From DATLYH01 sp035575035 (GTDB lineage Bacteria; Planctomycetota; Planctomycetia; Gemmatales; Gemmataceae), in the NCBI GenBank assembly GCA_035575035.1, contig DATLYH010000295.1, forward strand, positions 1-16,631: DNA of 16,631 bases, written 5' to 3'. Shown here in pieces: positions 1-7,760 of this stretch. A program made the position numbers and the translations under genes. Every line of letters starts with the position of its first letter. Positions within the stretch are counted from its first letter, which is position 1. Under the pieces are notes generated by a model. That model was not told where the DNA came from. It made no database searches and was given only the letters and a program-made list of their open reading frames with translations.

Positions 1-106
1 CGGCCGGCTCACACCGGCCGCTCGCCTATTCAGATTTAACCGGCTGGTTGACACCGGCCGCTCGCCTATTCAGATTTAACCGGCCGGCTCACACCGGCCG
101 CTCGCC
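1..106. repeat. 40-bp tandem repeat with hairpin core (2.65 copies)
   Basis: Copies lie at 1-40, 41-80 and 81-106, the last one partial. Each starts with a 20-base hairpin: arm CGGCCGG, a 6-base loop, arm CCGGCCG. A 20-base linker follows (21-40 and 61-80, identical in the two full copies). The second copy changes one arm to CGGCTGG, which would still pair as a U-G wobble in a plus-strand transcript but would be an A-C mismatch in a minus-strand one. The array begins 15 bases beyond the stop of the minus-strand DUF1549 gene, so it could help end that transcript, although no T-run follows. It may continue beyond the left edge of the window. It is not a CRISPR array, because the linker is as conserved as the core. 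Confidence 0.9.
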
Positions 107-120
107 AAAAGTTAGCGCCT

Positions 121-2508
121 CTAATGCTGCAAGATGAACTCCCGTGTATTGATCAACGCCCAGAGCGTGTCAGTGAAGGCCCGGGCGCGGTCTTTGCCGG
201 CGCGGTAGGCGGCGAAGAGGCGCTTGTCGTCCTCGGTCGGATAACGCGTCAGCGTCGCCAGGAACAGTTCCTCAAGCACCTCCTCGTCGCTCCGGCCGCT
301 CTTGAGCAGCTCCTGCAAACGGCTCCGCTGGAGCTTGGCCAGCAGGTTGGTGTCGGTCATCAGGAACAATTTCTGCGGCAGTGCCGGCTCCATCGACCGC
401 TCGCAGTCGCAAGCCATCGTCCGGGTCGATCGGCCGAAGATGCGGAAGACATAGGCCAACGTCTGGTTCTGCACCTGGCTTGCTCCCACCTCGATGGCCC
501 GCGCGTTCGGCGGCGCATCGTTGCCGAAATCCTCCGTCACCCCCAGGGCCGAGTTCAGCACATCGACCACCACTTCCGCCAGCATCGGCCGGACCAGGCT
601 ATGCGAGTAATTGGTCTTGTCGTACTTGTTGGTCTCGTTGACCGTGCTTGACAGCTGATAGGTGCGCGAGTTCAGGATTGTCCGCTCCAGGTGGCGGATG
701 TCGAAGTTATGCTCGATGAAGTCCTTCGCCAGGGCGTTGAGGAGTTTGTCATTGGACGGCGGGTTGGCCAAGGAGAAGTCATCGACCGGATCAACGATGC
801 CGACGCCGAAGTAATGCCCCCAGACGCGGTTGACGAAACTGCGGGCGAAGAAGGGGTTGTCGGGAGAGCGAAGCCAGGCCATCAATTCCCGGCGGGCGTC
901 CTTGCCAGGCTCCAGCGGGATTTCCGGGCCGCCCAAAGCTCGCGGCGGCAACGGCTGGTTGGTGTCCGGGTGGCGCAGGGTCGGCCGCGGCGGGCCAATG
1001 AAGACCTCACGGACCTGGTTGACCTGGTTGGCCCGCTGCTGGCCGGCGCGGCGGGCGGCATTCTCGGCCTCAATCGCCTTGCGGGCCTCCGGCGAAACCC
1101 CGAAGTTCACCTGAGCGAAGAGATTGGCGTAGGCGCGGTAGTCGGTCTGCGTCCAGCGGTCAAAGGGGTGCTTGTGACACTGGGCACACTCTAGGCGGAC
1201 GCCCAGGAACGCCGCCGCTGTCTTCTCTCCCCACTGCTCGATCGGCACCTGCTGCTGCCGCCGCCAGAACAGGTCAAGGCTCTTCTTCTCGGCGTAATCG
1301 GTGGCGAATCCCTTCTGCATCTGTTCATCAATTACCCGGACCTGCTGGAGCCACTCCTCCACCGACTGGCCATCACGGCTAGTGGCGCAGAGGACCCCCT
1401 CGACAATCTGGTCATAGGGCATGTTCTCGGCGATGCGCTTGCGGAACCAGTCGTGCCACATCTGGCTGCGCCGCGGCCGCAACTGCGCCGGCACTTCCAG
1501 CGTCAGGGTGTTGTTGCCGGTGATGTCGCAGAACCGGGTTGCCCACAAGGCCGCATGCAGCGGATGGACCAGCAATTCCTCGATCTTCTTGGCCCGCTTG
1601 TTCGGGTCCGGGTCGGCCAGGAAGGCCCGGACCTCGTCCGGCGAGGGGAGGCAGCCGATGGTGTCGATGGTGACCCGGCGCAGGAATTCGGCATCGCCGG
1701 CCAACTCGCTCGGCACGATGTTCAGCTTGCGGAGCTTGGCGAAGACCTCGCGGTCGATGTAGTTGACCTCGGGCAGCTGCGGATAGCGGAAATCGGCCGG
1801 CACCTCCACCGGCACCATCACCCGGGCAGTCAGCACCTGGCCGCGGTAGCTGACGACAACCGGGGTGTCGCCGGGGCGTAGGCCGGTGACCTGACCCAGG
1901 CCGGTGACCTCGGCGACAGCGTCATCATTGACCCGGAAATCGCACAGGGCAGTGATGTTCTCCTCGCTGCCGTCGGCAAAACGGGCCTTGACCACCAGTT
2001 GCCGGCTCTGGCCGGGCTTGGTGAAGGCCAACTCCGGCGGGTCGATGGTGATGGCGCTGATGGCGCCACTGCCCGGCTTGTGGGGGGCGCCGGCGGCGAT
2101 CCACTCGCGGAAGAGTTGGTACTGCCACGAGCCTTTGCTGAAGCGCATGCCGCCGCCGTGCTCGATTTGGCCGGTCGCCTTCAGCAAGAGCAGGCTGTTG
2201 TCCGGATTGGTCGGGTCGAGCCGCCGGCCCTGCATGTCGCGGGTGATGGCGAAGTAATCTTTGTCCGGATCGTAACCGAACAGCGACAGCCGGAAGCCCC
2301 CCTTGCCTTGGAACGAGCCGTGGCAGGAGCCGCCGTTGCAGCCCATCCGGCCGAGCAGGCCCATGATGTGGCGTTCAAAGTCCACCTGGGTGACGGCGGT
2401 GTTGTCGGGCAACACCACGGCCGCGCGGCCGGCCATCGGGACTGCCAGGACAAGGGCGGACGCGGCGAGCAAGGCAGCGCCGAATCGGGTCATGCTGGCA
2501 GCGGGCAT
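121..2508 (-). CDS. DUF1549/DUF1553 domain protein with planctomycete cytochrome-c-like N-terminus
   Basis: This is a 795-residue exported protein of a family hugely expanded in Planctomycetes; its biochemical role is not established. An N-terminal signal peptide (about 1-30, hydrophobic 10-25) precedes a cytochrome-like segment with a C-x4-C-H motif (C57, C62, H63). An Ig-like, Big-2-type segment follows at about 150-235. The DUF1549 domain spans about 248-450 and contains a CxxCH heme-type motif (C441, C444, H445, followed by KHPFD). The DUF1553 domain spans about 535-775 and includes the family signature CDCERS (700-705). The ATG at 2508 is preferred because AGGAGG lies 8 bases upstream; a second Met at residue 6 lacks a well-placed site. 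Members often sit next to a DUF1501 gene, which would be beyond the left edge if present. Family assignment is firm; heme binding is inferred from the motifs only. Confidence 0.93.
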   Translation of the reverse strand: MPAASMTRFGAALLAASALVLAVPMAGRAAVVLPDNTAVTQVDFERHIMGLLGRMGCNGGSCHGSFQGKGGFRLSLFGYDPDKDYFAITRDMQGRRLDPTNPDNSLLLLKATGQIEHGGGMRFSKGSWQYQLFREWIAAGAPHKPGSGAISAITIDPPELAFTKPGQSRQLVVKARFADGSEENITALCDFRVNDDAVAEVTGLGQVTGLRPGDTPVVVSYRGQVLTARVMVPVEVPADFRYPQLPEVNYIDREVFAKLRKLNIVPSELAGDAEFLRRVTIDTIGCLPSPDEVRAFLADPDPNKRAKKIEELLVHPLHAALWATRFCDITGNNTLTLEVPAQLRPRRSQMWHDWFRKRIAENMPYDQIVEGVLCATSRDGQSVEEWLQQVRVIDEQMQKGFATDYAEKKSLDLFWRRQQQVPIEQWGEKTAAAFLGVRLECAQCHKHPFDRWTQTDYRAYANLFAQVNFGVSPEARKAIEAENAARRAGQQRANQVNQVREVFIGPPRPTLRHPDTNQPLPPRALGGPEIPLEPGKDARRELMAWLRSPDNPFFARSFVNRVWGHYFGVGIVDPVDDFSLANPPSNDKLLNALAKDFIEHNFDIRHLERTILNSRTYQLSSTVNETNKYDKTNYSHSLVRPMLAEVVVDVLNSALGVTEDFGNDAPPNARAIEVGASQVQNQTLAYVFRIFGRSTRTMACDCERSMEPALPQKLFLMTDTNLLAKLQRSRLQELLKSGRSDEEVLEELFLATLTRYPTEDDKRLFAAYRAGKDRARAFTDTLWALINTREFILQH

Positions 2509-2658
2509 TCCTCGATCCTCCTCACAAGGCTGGGGTGTCCTTCACGATGAAGCAGGTCGCCTCGGATAACCTTTCGGGTAGGAGGGCGAGCAGGTTTTTC
2601 AGGCGGGACCAGAAGGCGGGGTAGCGGTACATTCCCACCGGCTTCAAGTCATTATCTG

Positions 2659-2688
2659 AGTATGGAGAGGGGGGCAAGGGTCTGTCAA
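2659..2688 (-). promoter_or_regulatory. Candidate sigma70-type promoter for the DUF1549 gene
   Basis: On the minus strand a perfect TTGACA (2688 to 2683) is followed, after 18 bases, by CATACT (2664 to 2659), which matches four of six -10 positions. GATAAT a few bases further downstream (2656 to 2651) is an alternative -10 with poorer spacing. Transcription would begin near 2652, giving a leader of about 145 bases. This is prediction from consensus only. Confidence 0.45.
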
Positions 2689-2700
2689 GTAGATTCTACT
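2688..2700. promoter_or_regulatory. Inverted repeat AGTAGA-T-TCTACT, possible operator
   Basis: A perfect 6-1-6 inverted repeat in an AT-richer patch. It overlaps by one base the outer end of the minus-strand TTGACA at 2683-2688, which is a typical position for a regulator binding immediately upstream of or at the -35. No candidate regulator gene is in the window. Confidence 0.4.
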
Positions 2701-2891
2701 CAAATGTGCGGATTACGGCTGAGGTTGAAGGCGAGGACGGGAAGCCTCGGCCTGCGGCAGGGGGGGCCAATGCCTTGCCTCGCGCCAACCTGATCAGGGG
2801 CCTGACCAAGTGGCTCGGACTCCTGGTTGAGATCGATCCCAGACTGCTGCATGTCAGCGCGGCCATCTTCGCTACCCGCGCAACGGTGGGG

Positions 2892-2907
2892 GATGATTAT
2901 AATCATC
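2892..2907. promoter_or_regulatory. Perfect 16-bp palindrome containing TATAAT before pyrD
   Basis: GATGATTATAATCATC is perfectly self-complementary and contains a consensus -10 hexamer at 2898-2903. The preferred pyrD start codon is at 2911, only 7 bases after the hexamer. If the hexamer is a real -10, the pyrD mRNA would be leaderless or nearly so. No matching -35 is visible 16-18 bases upstream. Alternatively the palindrome could be an operator. Confidence 0.4.
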
Positions 2908-2910
2908 GAG

Positions 2911-3822
2911 ATGGACCTCTCCGTCACCCTTGGCCGGCTCCACCTGCGCAACCCGATCCTGGTGGCATCGGGGACGTTCGGCTACGCGCGGGAGATGGCT
3001 GGCGTCATCGACCTGGGCCGGCTCGGCGGCATCATCCCCAAGACCGTGACGCGCCAGCCCCGCGCCGGCAATGCCCCGCCGCGCACCGTCGAGACGCCAT
3101 CAGGCATGCTCAATGCCATCGGCCTGGACAATGACGGCATCGAATACTTCATCCAGCATCACCTCCCCTACCTGCGCACTCTGCCGACGACCATCATCGC
3201 CAATATCGCCGGCAAGAACGAGGACGAGTTCGTCGAGATGGCCGAACTGCTCGGCCGCGAGGCGGGACTGGGCGGGCTGGAGTTGAACCTGTCATGTCCC
3301 AACGTCTCGGGCGGCATCGACTTCGCCACCGACCCAGTAGTGACCCGACGGGTCGTGCGGCGGGTGCGGGAGGTCTGCCCGCTGCCGCTGATCGCTAAGC
3401 TGACCCCGAATGTAACCGACATCACCGTCATTGCCCGCGCTGCCGAGGAGGGAGGCGCCGACGTGGTGTCGCTGGTGAACACCTTCATCGGCATGGCGGT
3501 GGACTGGCGGCGCCGCCGGCCAGTGCTGGGCAATGTCACCGGCGGACTGAGCGGGCCGGCGATCAAGCCCCTGGCCCTGCGTATGGTCTGGCAGGTGGCG
3601 CAGGCGGTGACGGTGCCGGTGATCGGCATCGGCGGCATTGCCACGCTTGACGACGTGATGGAGTTCCTGGTGGCCGGCGCGGCCGCCGTCCAACTCGGGA
3701 CGGTCAATTTCTACGATCCGACCGCGGCGATCCGCATCCTCGACGCGCTCCCTGCGGCGCTGCGGCAGCTTGGGGCTACCAGTGTGCGCGAGATCGTGGG
3801 GACCCTTCAAGGATCGGAATGA
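2911..3822 (+). CDS. pyrD: Dihydroorotate dehydrogenase, class 1B-like catalytic subunit
   Basis: A 303-residue FMN enzyme that oxidises dihydroorotate to orotate, the fourth step of de novo pyrimidine synthesis, in the cytosol. Length matches the class 1 family (about 300-311). Visible signatures are NPILVASGTFG (14-24), lysine 44 in the PKT segment, SGMLNAIGL (64-72, substrate loop), NLSCPNV (126-132) with the catalytic-base cysteine C129 typical of class 1 enzymes, TGGLSGPAIKP, and the phosphate/FMN loops GIGG and GAAAVQLGT near the C-terminus. The sequence is closest to the B. subtilis-type 1B catalytic subunit, which normally works with PyrK; no pyrK is in this window. Starts at 2827 (TTG), 2893 and 2911 are possible. 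2911 fits the family N-terminus best but has no clear ribosome-binding site, so the start is less certain than the function. Confidence 0.93.
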   Translation: MDLSVTLGRLHLRNPILVASGTFGYAREMAGVIDLGRLGGIIPKTVTRQPRAGNAPPRTVETPSGMLNAIGLDNDGIEYFIQHHLPYLRTLPTTIIANIAGKNEDEFVEMAELLGREAGLGGLELNLSCPNVSGGIDFATDPVVTRRVVRRVREVCPLPLIAKLTPNVTDITVIARAAEEGGADVVSLVNTFIGMAVDWRRRRPVLGNVTGGLSGPAIKPLALRMVWQVAQAVTVPVIGIGGIATLDDVMEFLVAGAAAVQLGTVNFYDPTAAIRILDALPAALRQLGATSVREIVGTLQGSE

Positions 3823-3842
3823 GACGCCAGGCCGCGAGCGGC

Positions 3843-6161
3843 TCAAGGGGCGGGTCCCCCCGGACTCCCATTGGACGGCGCGAAGACGGTCGTGCTCTCT
3901 TCCTTGAGCACCGGACTGCTTAGCGTGCTGCTGCGCAGCTCGACCCGGAAGCGCACATCGCCTGGCTGCTGCGCCTGCACCTCGACCGTGTAGCTGACTG
4001 TCTGCTTCGGTCCCAGGGCGTCGAGCGGCTCGAAGACCACCCGCTCTCCTTCGAGGCGATGCCGGGCCGGTCCGGTAGCGGCGACCAGCCGCATCTGTGC
4101 CGGCACCACCGCGACCACCTCCACCTGGTTGCCCGGCAGCGAGCCTTCGTTGGTCACCTCGATCCGATACATGGTCCGGCCGCCCACCTCCACCGGGTCG
4201 TCCTGGTCCACCACCTTCAGCCGGAACGCCGGCAGACCGCGGATCTCGATGGCCGCCTCATCGTGGGCGCTCGGGCCCGGTTCGGCCGTCGCCTCCGCCC
4301 GGTTGACCGCTGCCGGCGCCAGGCGGGTGCAGCGTGTCGTCAGCTGCAACAGCTTCTGCTCGCGCGGCCGCAGCTCGCCCACACTCCAGACGACCTGTTC
4401 TCCCTCCAGCCGACCGCCGGCGCTGGCGCCCTCGAACGCCAGCTCGGGCGGCAGCAGATCGCGCACCACCACGCCGGTTAGCGGCACCTCGCCAGCGTTG
4501 GCCACCTGGATGTCCCAGTCCGCCGACTGATCGACATAGCGGACCGCCGGCCCTGTCAACTTCAGGCTGAGCCGGGCGTCCTGCACGGTGACGGCGTGCT
4601 CCGCCCGGTCGGTGAGGCCGCCGTCCGCCGTCGCTGTCAGCCGGGTGACGAGCCGCCCCAGCTTGCGGGCCATCAGTGTCAGCGTCACCCGCCGTTCCTC
4701 GCCCGCTGCCAGCGCGCCCAGCGGCAGCTCCACCGGGTTAAAACGCGACTCGTGCTCCAACCCCTCATCGAAGGCCGCCTTCAGCAGTACGTTGGTCGCG
4801 GGGCCGGTGCCGGGGTTGCGCGCCGTGATCTGGTACACCACCGGCGTTCCGACCGCCACGGCCGCGGGGCCGGTCATCGTCACCTGAAGCTGCGGCTGGA
4901 CCACCTGGGTGACGGCGTTGGCCTCCGCCCGCATTCCCTCCTCACTGACGACGACGGCGCGGTTGCTCACCGGGCCGACGCGTGTGCTCTGGAAGATCGC
5001 TTGCAGCGTCCGGCTCTGGCCGCCGGGCAATTCACCCAACGTCCAGATAAGCTGCCCCCCTTCCACGGCCGGCGGCGGTTGGGCGCGGACGAACTGCAAT
5101 CCCTCGGGGATGATGTCGCGCAAGGTCAGCGACCGTGTCTCCACCGGGCCGGTGTTGGCCACGGTGAGGGTGAACGTCACCTCCTGGCCGAGTGCTACGG
5201 TGGGCGGGGCGGTCTTGGTCAGGGTCAGCTGCGGGCCGAGCCATTCCATGTTGACCACCGTCTGGGCGATGACCAGGCCGGCCCCCGAGGGAGCGTTGGG
5301 ATCGGGCGGGCGGACGATCTCAACACCGACGCGGTTGACGCCGGGCTGGAACGTCTCCTGGGCCAGGACGGCACTGGCCGTGCCGTCGAGGTTGCTGACG
5401 GCGACGGCCTCGGGGGCACGGGACGGCAGGAACGAGGCGGGCGGCCCGCCGTCAAGCAGGCGGTAGCGAACCTGGTAGCCGGCCAGCGGCTGGTGGTCGG
5501 TATGGCGGAAGATGCGCGTGGTGAAGACATGCTGGCCGCCGGCCCGGCTGGCGCCTGCCGTCGGGAAGGACCACTCGACATCGACCCAGCGCGTGGTGAC
5601 GGTCACCTTGTTGTGGTCCCAGTTATAGATCTCCGGCGCATAGACGGTGACATGGGTGTCCCCTTCGACCGGCGAGCTGATGACGCACCAACTCTGGCCG
5701 GGACGGATGACGAAGTCATCGTTGGGATCATCGTTGCCGCGGCTGATGCAGTGCTCGTGGTAGTCGGTGTAGCTGACGGCGTAGCGGTTATCGACCTTGT
5801 AGCCGCGGCCGGCAAACAGGCCACTTTCGTCCACCTCGACGATGTGGCCGGCTCCCTCCAGCATCCACTCGACCCGGCGGTGGCGGCGCGGCCGGCCCTG
5901 GGCGTCGTAGATGGTGGCGATCAGGACGTGGTGCCGATTGACGGGGCTGACCGCCTGGAGCGGCCGCACTTCGAGCCGGACGGCGTGCGGGTCGAAGTTG
6001 GCGAAGTAGCTCGGGCCGGACGGCTTGCCGTGGGTGCGGATGATGTTACCGAACGGCAGGAAGTGGGGGAAGTAGCTCGGGTTGTGCGACAGCCCCAGGC
6101 AGCCGGCCGCCGCCCCGAGGCCGACGGCCAGCAGTAGCTTCCACCAGCACCGCCGCAGCAT
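3843..6161 (-). CDS. DUF11-repeat surface lipoprotein
   Basis: The product is 772 residues from the chosen start. The N-terminus has a charged head, a hydrophobic stretch and a lipobox-like AAAGC with Cys21, so it is probably a lipoprotein anchored in the cell envelope. Residues about 60-310 form a beta-rich, Ig-like region with several Cys and His residues. Four consecutive DUF11-type repeats follow, at about 311-421, 424-526, 529-641 and 645-760. Each has the pattern of a beta-sandwich with N-x-G followed by an L-PE-L segment and a W-x-LG-L step. A Pro/Gly/Ser tail ends the protein. DUF11 modules are common in large surface proteins, and a structural or adhesive role is inferred. The frame is open to an ATG at 6242, but the ATG at 6161 has a GAGGGAG site 9 bases upstream and gives a proper signal peptide. 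Its stop lies 20 bases from the convergent pyrD stop. Confidence 0.88.
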   Translation of the reverse strand: MLRRCWWKLLLAVGLGAAAGCLGLSHNPSYFPHFLPFGNIIRTHGKPSGPSYFANFDPHAVRLEVRPLQAVSPVNRHHVLIATIYDAQGRPRRHRRVEWMLEGAGHIVEVDESGLFAGRGYKVDNRYAVSYTDYHEHCISRGNDDPNDDFVIRPGQSWCVISSPVEGDTHVTVYAPEIYNWDHNKVTVTTRWVDVEWSFPTAGASRAGGQHVFTTRIFRHTDHQPLAGYQVRYRLLDGGPPASFLPSRAPEAVAVSNLDGTASAVLAQETFQPGVNRVGVEIVRPPDPNAPSGAGLVIAQTVVNMEWLGPQLTLTKTAPPTVALGQEVTFTLTVANTGPVETRSLTLRDIIPEGLQFVRAQPPPAVEGGQLIWTLGELPGGQSRTLQAIFQSTRVGPVSNRAVVVSEEGMRAEANAVTQVVQPQLQVTMTGPAAVAVGTPVVYQITARNPGTGPATNVLLKAAFDEGLEHESRFNPVELPLGALAAGEERRVTLTLMARKLGRLVTRLTATADGGLTDRAEHAVTVQDARLSLKLTGPAVRYVDQSADWDIQVANAGEVPLTGVVVRDLLPPELAFEGASAGGRLEGEQVVWSVGELRPREQKLLQLTTRCTRLAPAAVNRAEATAEPGPSAHDEAAIEIRGLPAFRLKVVDQDDPVEVGGRTMYRIEVTNEGSLPGNQVEVVAVVPAQMRLVAATGPARHRLEGERVVFEPLDALGPKQTVSYTVEVQAQQPGDVRFRVELRSSTLSSPVLKEESTTVFAPSNGSPGGPAP

Positions 6162-6496
6162 GACTGTGTTCTCCCTCGCGTTCGACGGGCCAGGGGATGT
6201 GCGGCCCGTTGGGTCCCGAATCGCGCGGCAGGGGTATGACACAACCGGCGACGGTTGACAAGGGGAGTTTCCGGCGAGATGCAGAAGGAGGGAAGTTTAG
6301 CCGCACCGCGGAGCGCTCTGCCCGAAGCACTCCGGGGCCGTTGGCCCGGGGGCCGGCGCCACGGGCACCAAACCTCACACGCCCACTCCCGAATTCGGGC
6401 GAATTGGGCTACCCAAATGGCGATGCTTTGCCGGGATGTCCGGGGGCGCGGCCGGGACGGAACGGCGCGAAGTCCTGGCCGCACCGCCACGGGTCA
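6162..6496. other. Intergenic region upstream of the DUF11 lipoprotein gene
   Basis: About 335 GC-rich bases between two minus-strand genes. The only signal is a weak minus-strand promoter candidate: TTGTCA (6261 to 6256), 17 bases, then CATACC (6238 to 6233), giving a leader of about 65 bases. No strong terminator and no gene is seen. Confidence 0.4.
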
Positions 6497-7375
6497 TCAG
6501 TAGTTGAATGCCTCGTCCCCTAGGCCGACGTTGAAGCGGAGGTTGACGTAACTGTAGACCTCCATTAACTCGCCATCGGGGCTGCCTCCCGGCCGGGGCC
6601 AATCGTAGGCCTCGATGCGGATTGGCAGGTTCGTCTCCTTGTCGAAATAGAGCACGTTGCGGTAGGTCTGGAACTGCTTGCTGCTGTTGTCGGGGTGGAT
6701 GGTCTCCACCCGAATGCAGCGGCGCTTGTTGAATTCGTACTCACTGATGCGCACCTGGGTCAGTCCAAGTTTGCGCTCTACCTCCCAGCGGTTGGCGAAA
6801 CGCTCGATCAGATTGCCGATGCCGGCCTCGGTGATGCTGTGCCGGCTGTTCTGCTGCACGCGCGGGTCGTTGGGAGCGATGGATACCCAGCCGATCGCCC
6901 CCAGGATGCCCGGGGAGCGCACCCGCATCATGCCGTTGTTCCGCCCGGCCACGTAGCAAGCCTCCTGCCCTATCTGGGAGCGCGGCGCTAGCCAGCGGAG
7001 GTGGACGCTGAAAGGCTGGTTGCGCACCTTCATGGCGATCTGGTTTTCGGGCTGGAGCTGCCCCTGGAGCCGCTCGCGCTTGACGAAGATGCAGGTGTAA
7101 TCGCGGACCCCCTCGAAGCTCTTGCGGGCCTCGGCGATCAGCCGCAGCGGCTCATCCATCGGCGAGGCAGCCGGCGACGGGACCGGGTGGTTCAGGGCCG
7201 CTGCGGCCGGCATGGGCGCCTTCGCGGGGGAGGCCGGTGGCGGAGACGGGCCGGCCCCGCTGACCAGGATCACCCCCATGACTCCAGCCCACCCGTAAAA
7301 GCGCACTCGACGCCGGGGCGTTCCGTCGGCGGCCGGCGCAGGGCCGCCGCATTGCGCACTTAATCGGTCGATCAT
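6497..7375 (-). CDS. DUF1571 domain protein, probably exported
   Basis: A 292-residue protein. A basic stretch (RRRVRF, 21-26) and a hydrophobic segment (about 27-42) suggest a signal peptide or anchor. A Pro/Ala-rich linker runs to about 72, and the DUF1571 domain fills the rest (about 75-292). Characteristic segments are VRDYTCIFVKRER (90-102), YFDKETNLPIRIEAYDWP (243-260) and the closing MEVYSYVNLRFNVGLGD. The family is mainly planctomycetal and has no assigned biochemical role. The beta-strand-rich pattern with a hydrophobic ligand-like interior recalls LolA-type lipoprotein carriers, but that is only a resemblance. The ATG at 7375 is supported by GGAGGAG 9 bases upstream. The gene is transcribed away from the metallo-hydrolase gene and is followed, 335 bases on, by the DUF11 lipoprotein gene in the same direction. 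Confidence 0.9.
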   Translation of the reverse strand: MIDRLSAQCGGPAPAADGTPRRRVRFYGWAGVMGVILVSGAGPSPPPASPAKAPMPAAAALNHPVPSPAASPMDEPLRLIAEARKSFEGVRDYTCIFVKRERLQGQLQPENQIAMKVRNQPFSVHLRWLAPRSQIGQEACYVAGRNNGMMRVRSPGILGAIGWVSIAPNDPRVQQNSRHSITEAGIGNLIERFANRWEVERKLGLTQVRISEYEFNKRRCIRVETIHPDNSSKQFQTYRNVLYFDKETNLPIRIEAYDWPRPGGSPDGELMEVYSYVNLRFNVGLGDEAFNY

Positions 7376-7760
7376 GATCCTCTTCTCCTCCGGAAGGCGG
7401 CCTCACGGTCCGAGTCCGGAGGCTGCCGAGGGAATTCGCACGTGGAGCCCAACCGGGCGGCAGACAGGGAGCAATTCCCGTACCAATGCCGGGCTTCCCG
7501 GCGCCCGCCACGGCCGGCTGTTGCAAGCGTCGGCTGCCCAAGAGGTTGGTGCTCCTGTTCGCGGCGTGTACTTCCCGACCCCGCGGGGCACGCTGCCGGG
7601 CGGCCTCTGCGGGGCGCGTATAATTTACACCGCGGCGGCAGCGCCGACGGCCGAGGCAAGGGTTTCGGCCGGCTGTTTCGGTGGGCCGGCCCCATCCCCT
7701 TCTCTACAATCCGGTTTGTCTGGCTGGACTACTGATCTTTCCTGAAGCGCGGAGTCACTC
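7376..7760. other. Divergent intergenic region, DUF1571 gene / MBL-fold gene
   Basis: About 385 bases without a supported gene. Two AT-rich hexamers stand out in a GC-rich background on the plus strand: TATAAT at 7619-7624 and TACAAT at 7705-7710. Either could be a -10 for the plus-strand hydrolase gene, but neither has a good -35 at 16-19 bases. TACAAT would give a leader of about 44 bases. No convincing minus-strand promoter was found. Confidence 0.4.

Larger units (their letters stand above)
2509..2910. other. Divergent intergenic region, DUF1549 gene / pyrD
   Basis: About 400 bases without a convincing gene. It holds a minus-strand promoter candidate with an inverted repeat at its -35 (2659-2700) and a palindrome centred on TATAAT just before pyrD (2892-2907). 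The pyrD frame stays open upstream to a TTG at 2827, but that extension does not resemble the N-terminus of the PyrD family. Nothing else recognisable was seen between 2701 and 2890. Confidence 0.6.

Noticed and set aside
1..106. CRISPR array
   Set aside because: The segment between hairpins is identical in the copies rather than unique, units are only 40 bp, and no cas gene is present.
121..2508. Multiheme cytochrome
   Set aside because: Only one CxxCH and one C-x4-CH are present, both standard for the planctomycete DUF1549 architecture; heme attachment is not shown.
4596..6137. 513-residue plus-strand open frame opposite the DUF11 gene
   Set aside because: It is antisense to a well-supported gene, has no recognisable domain, and long antisense frames are expected in such GC-rich DNA.
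6331..6355. Terminator-like GGGCC-GTT-GGCCC hairpin after the DUF1571 gene
   Set aside because: The stem is only 5 bp with no T-run in a GC-rich background, so chance is a sufficient explanation.
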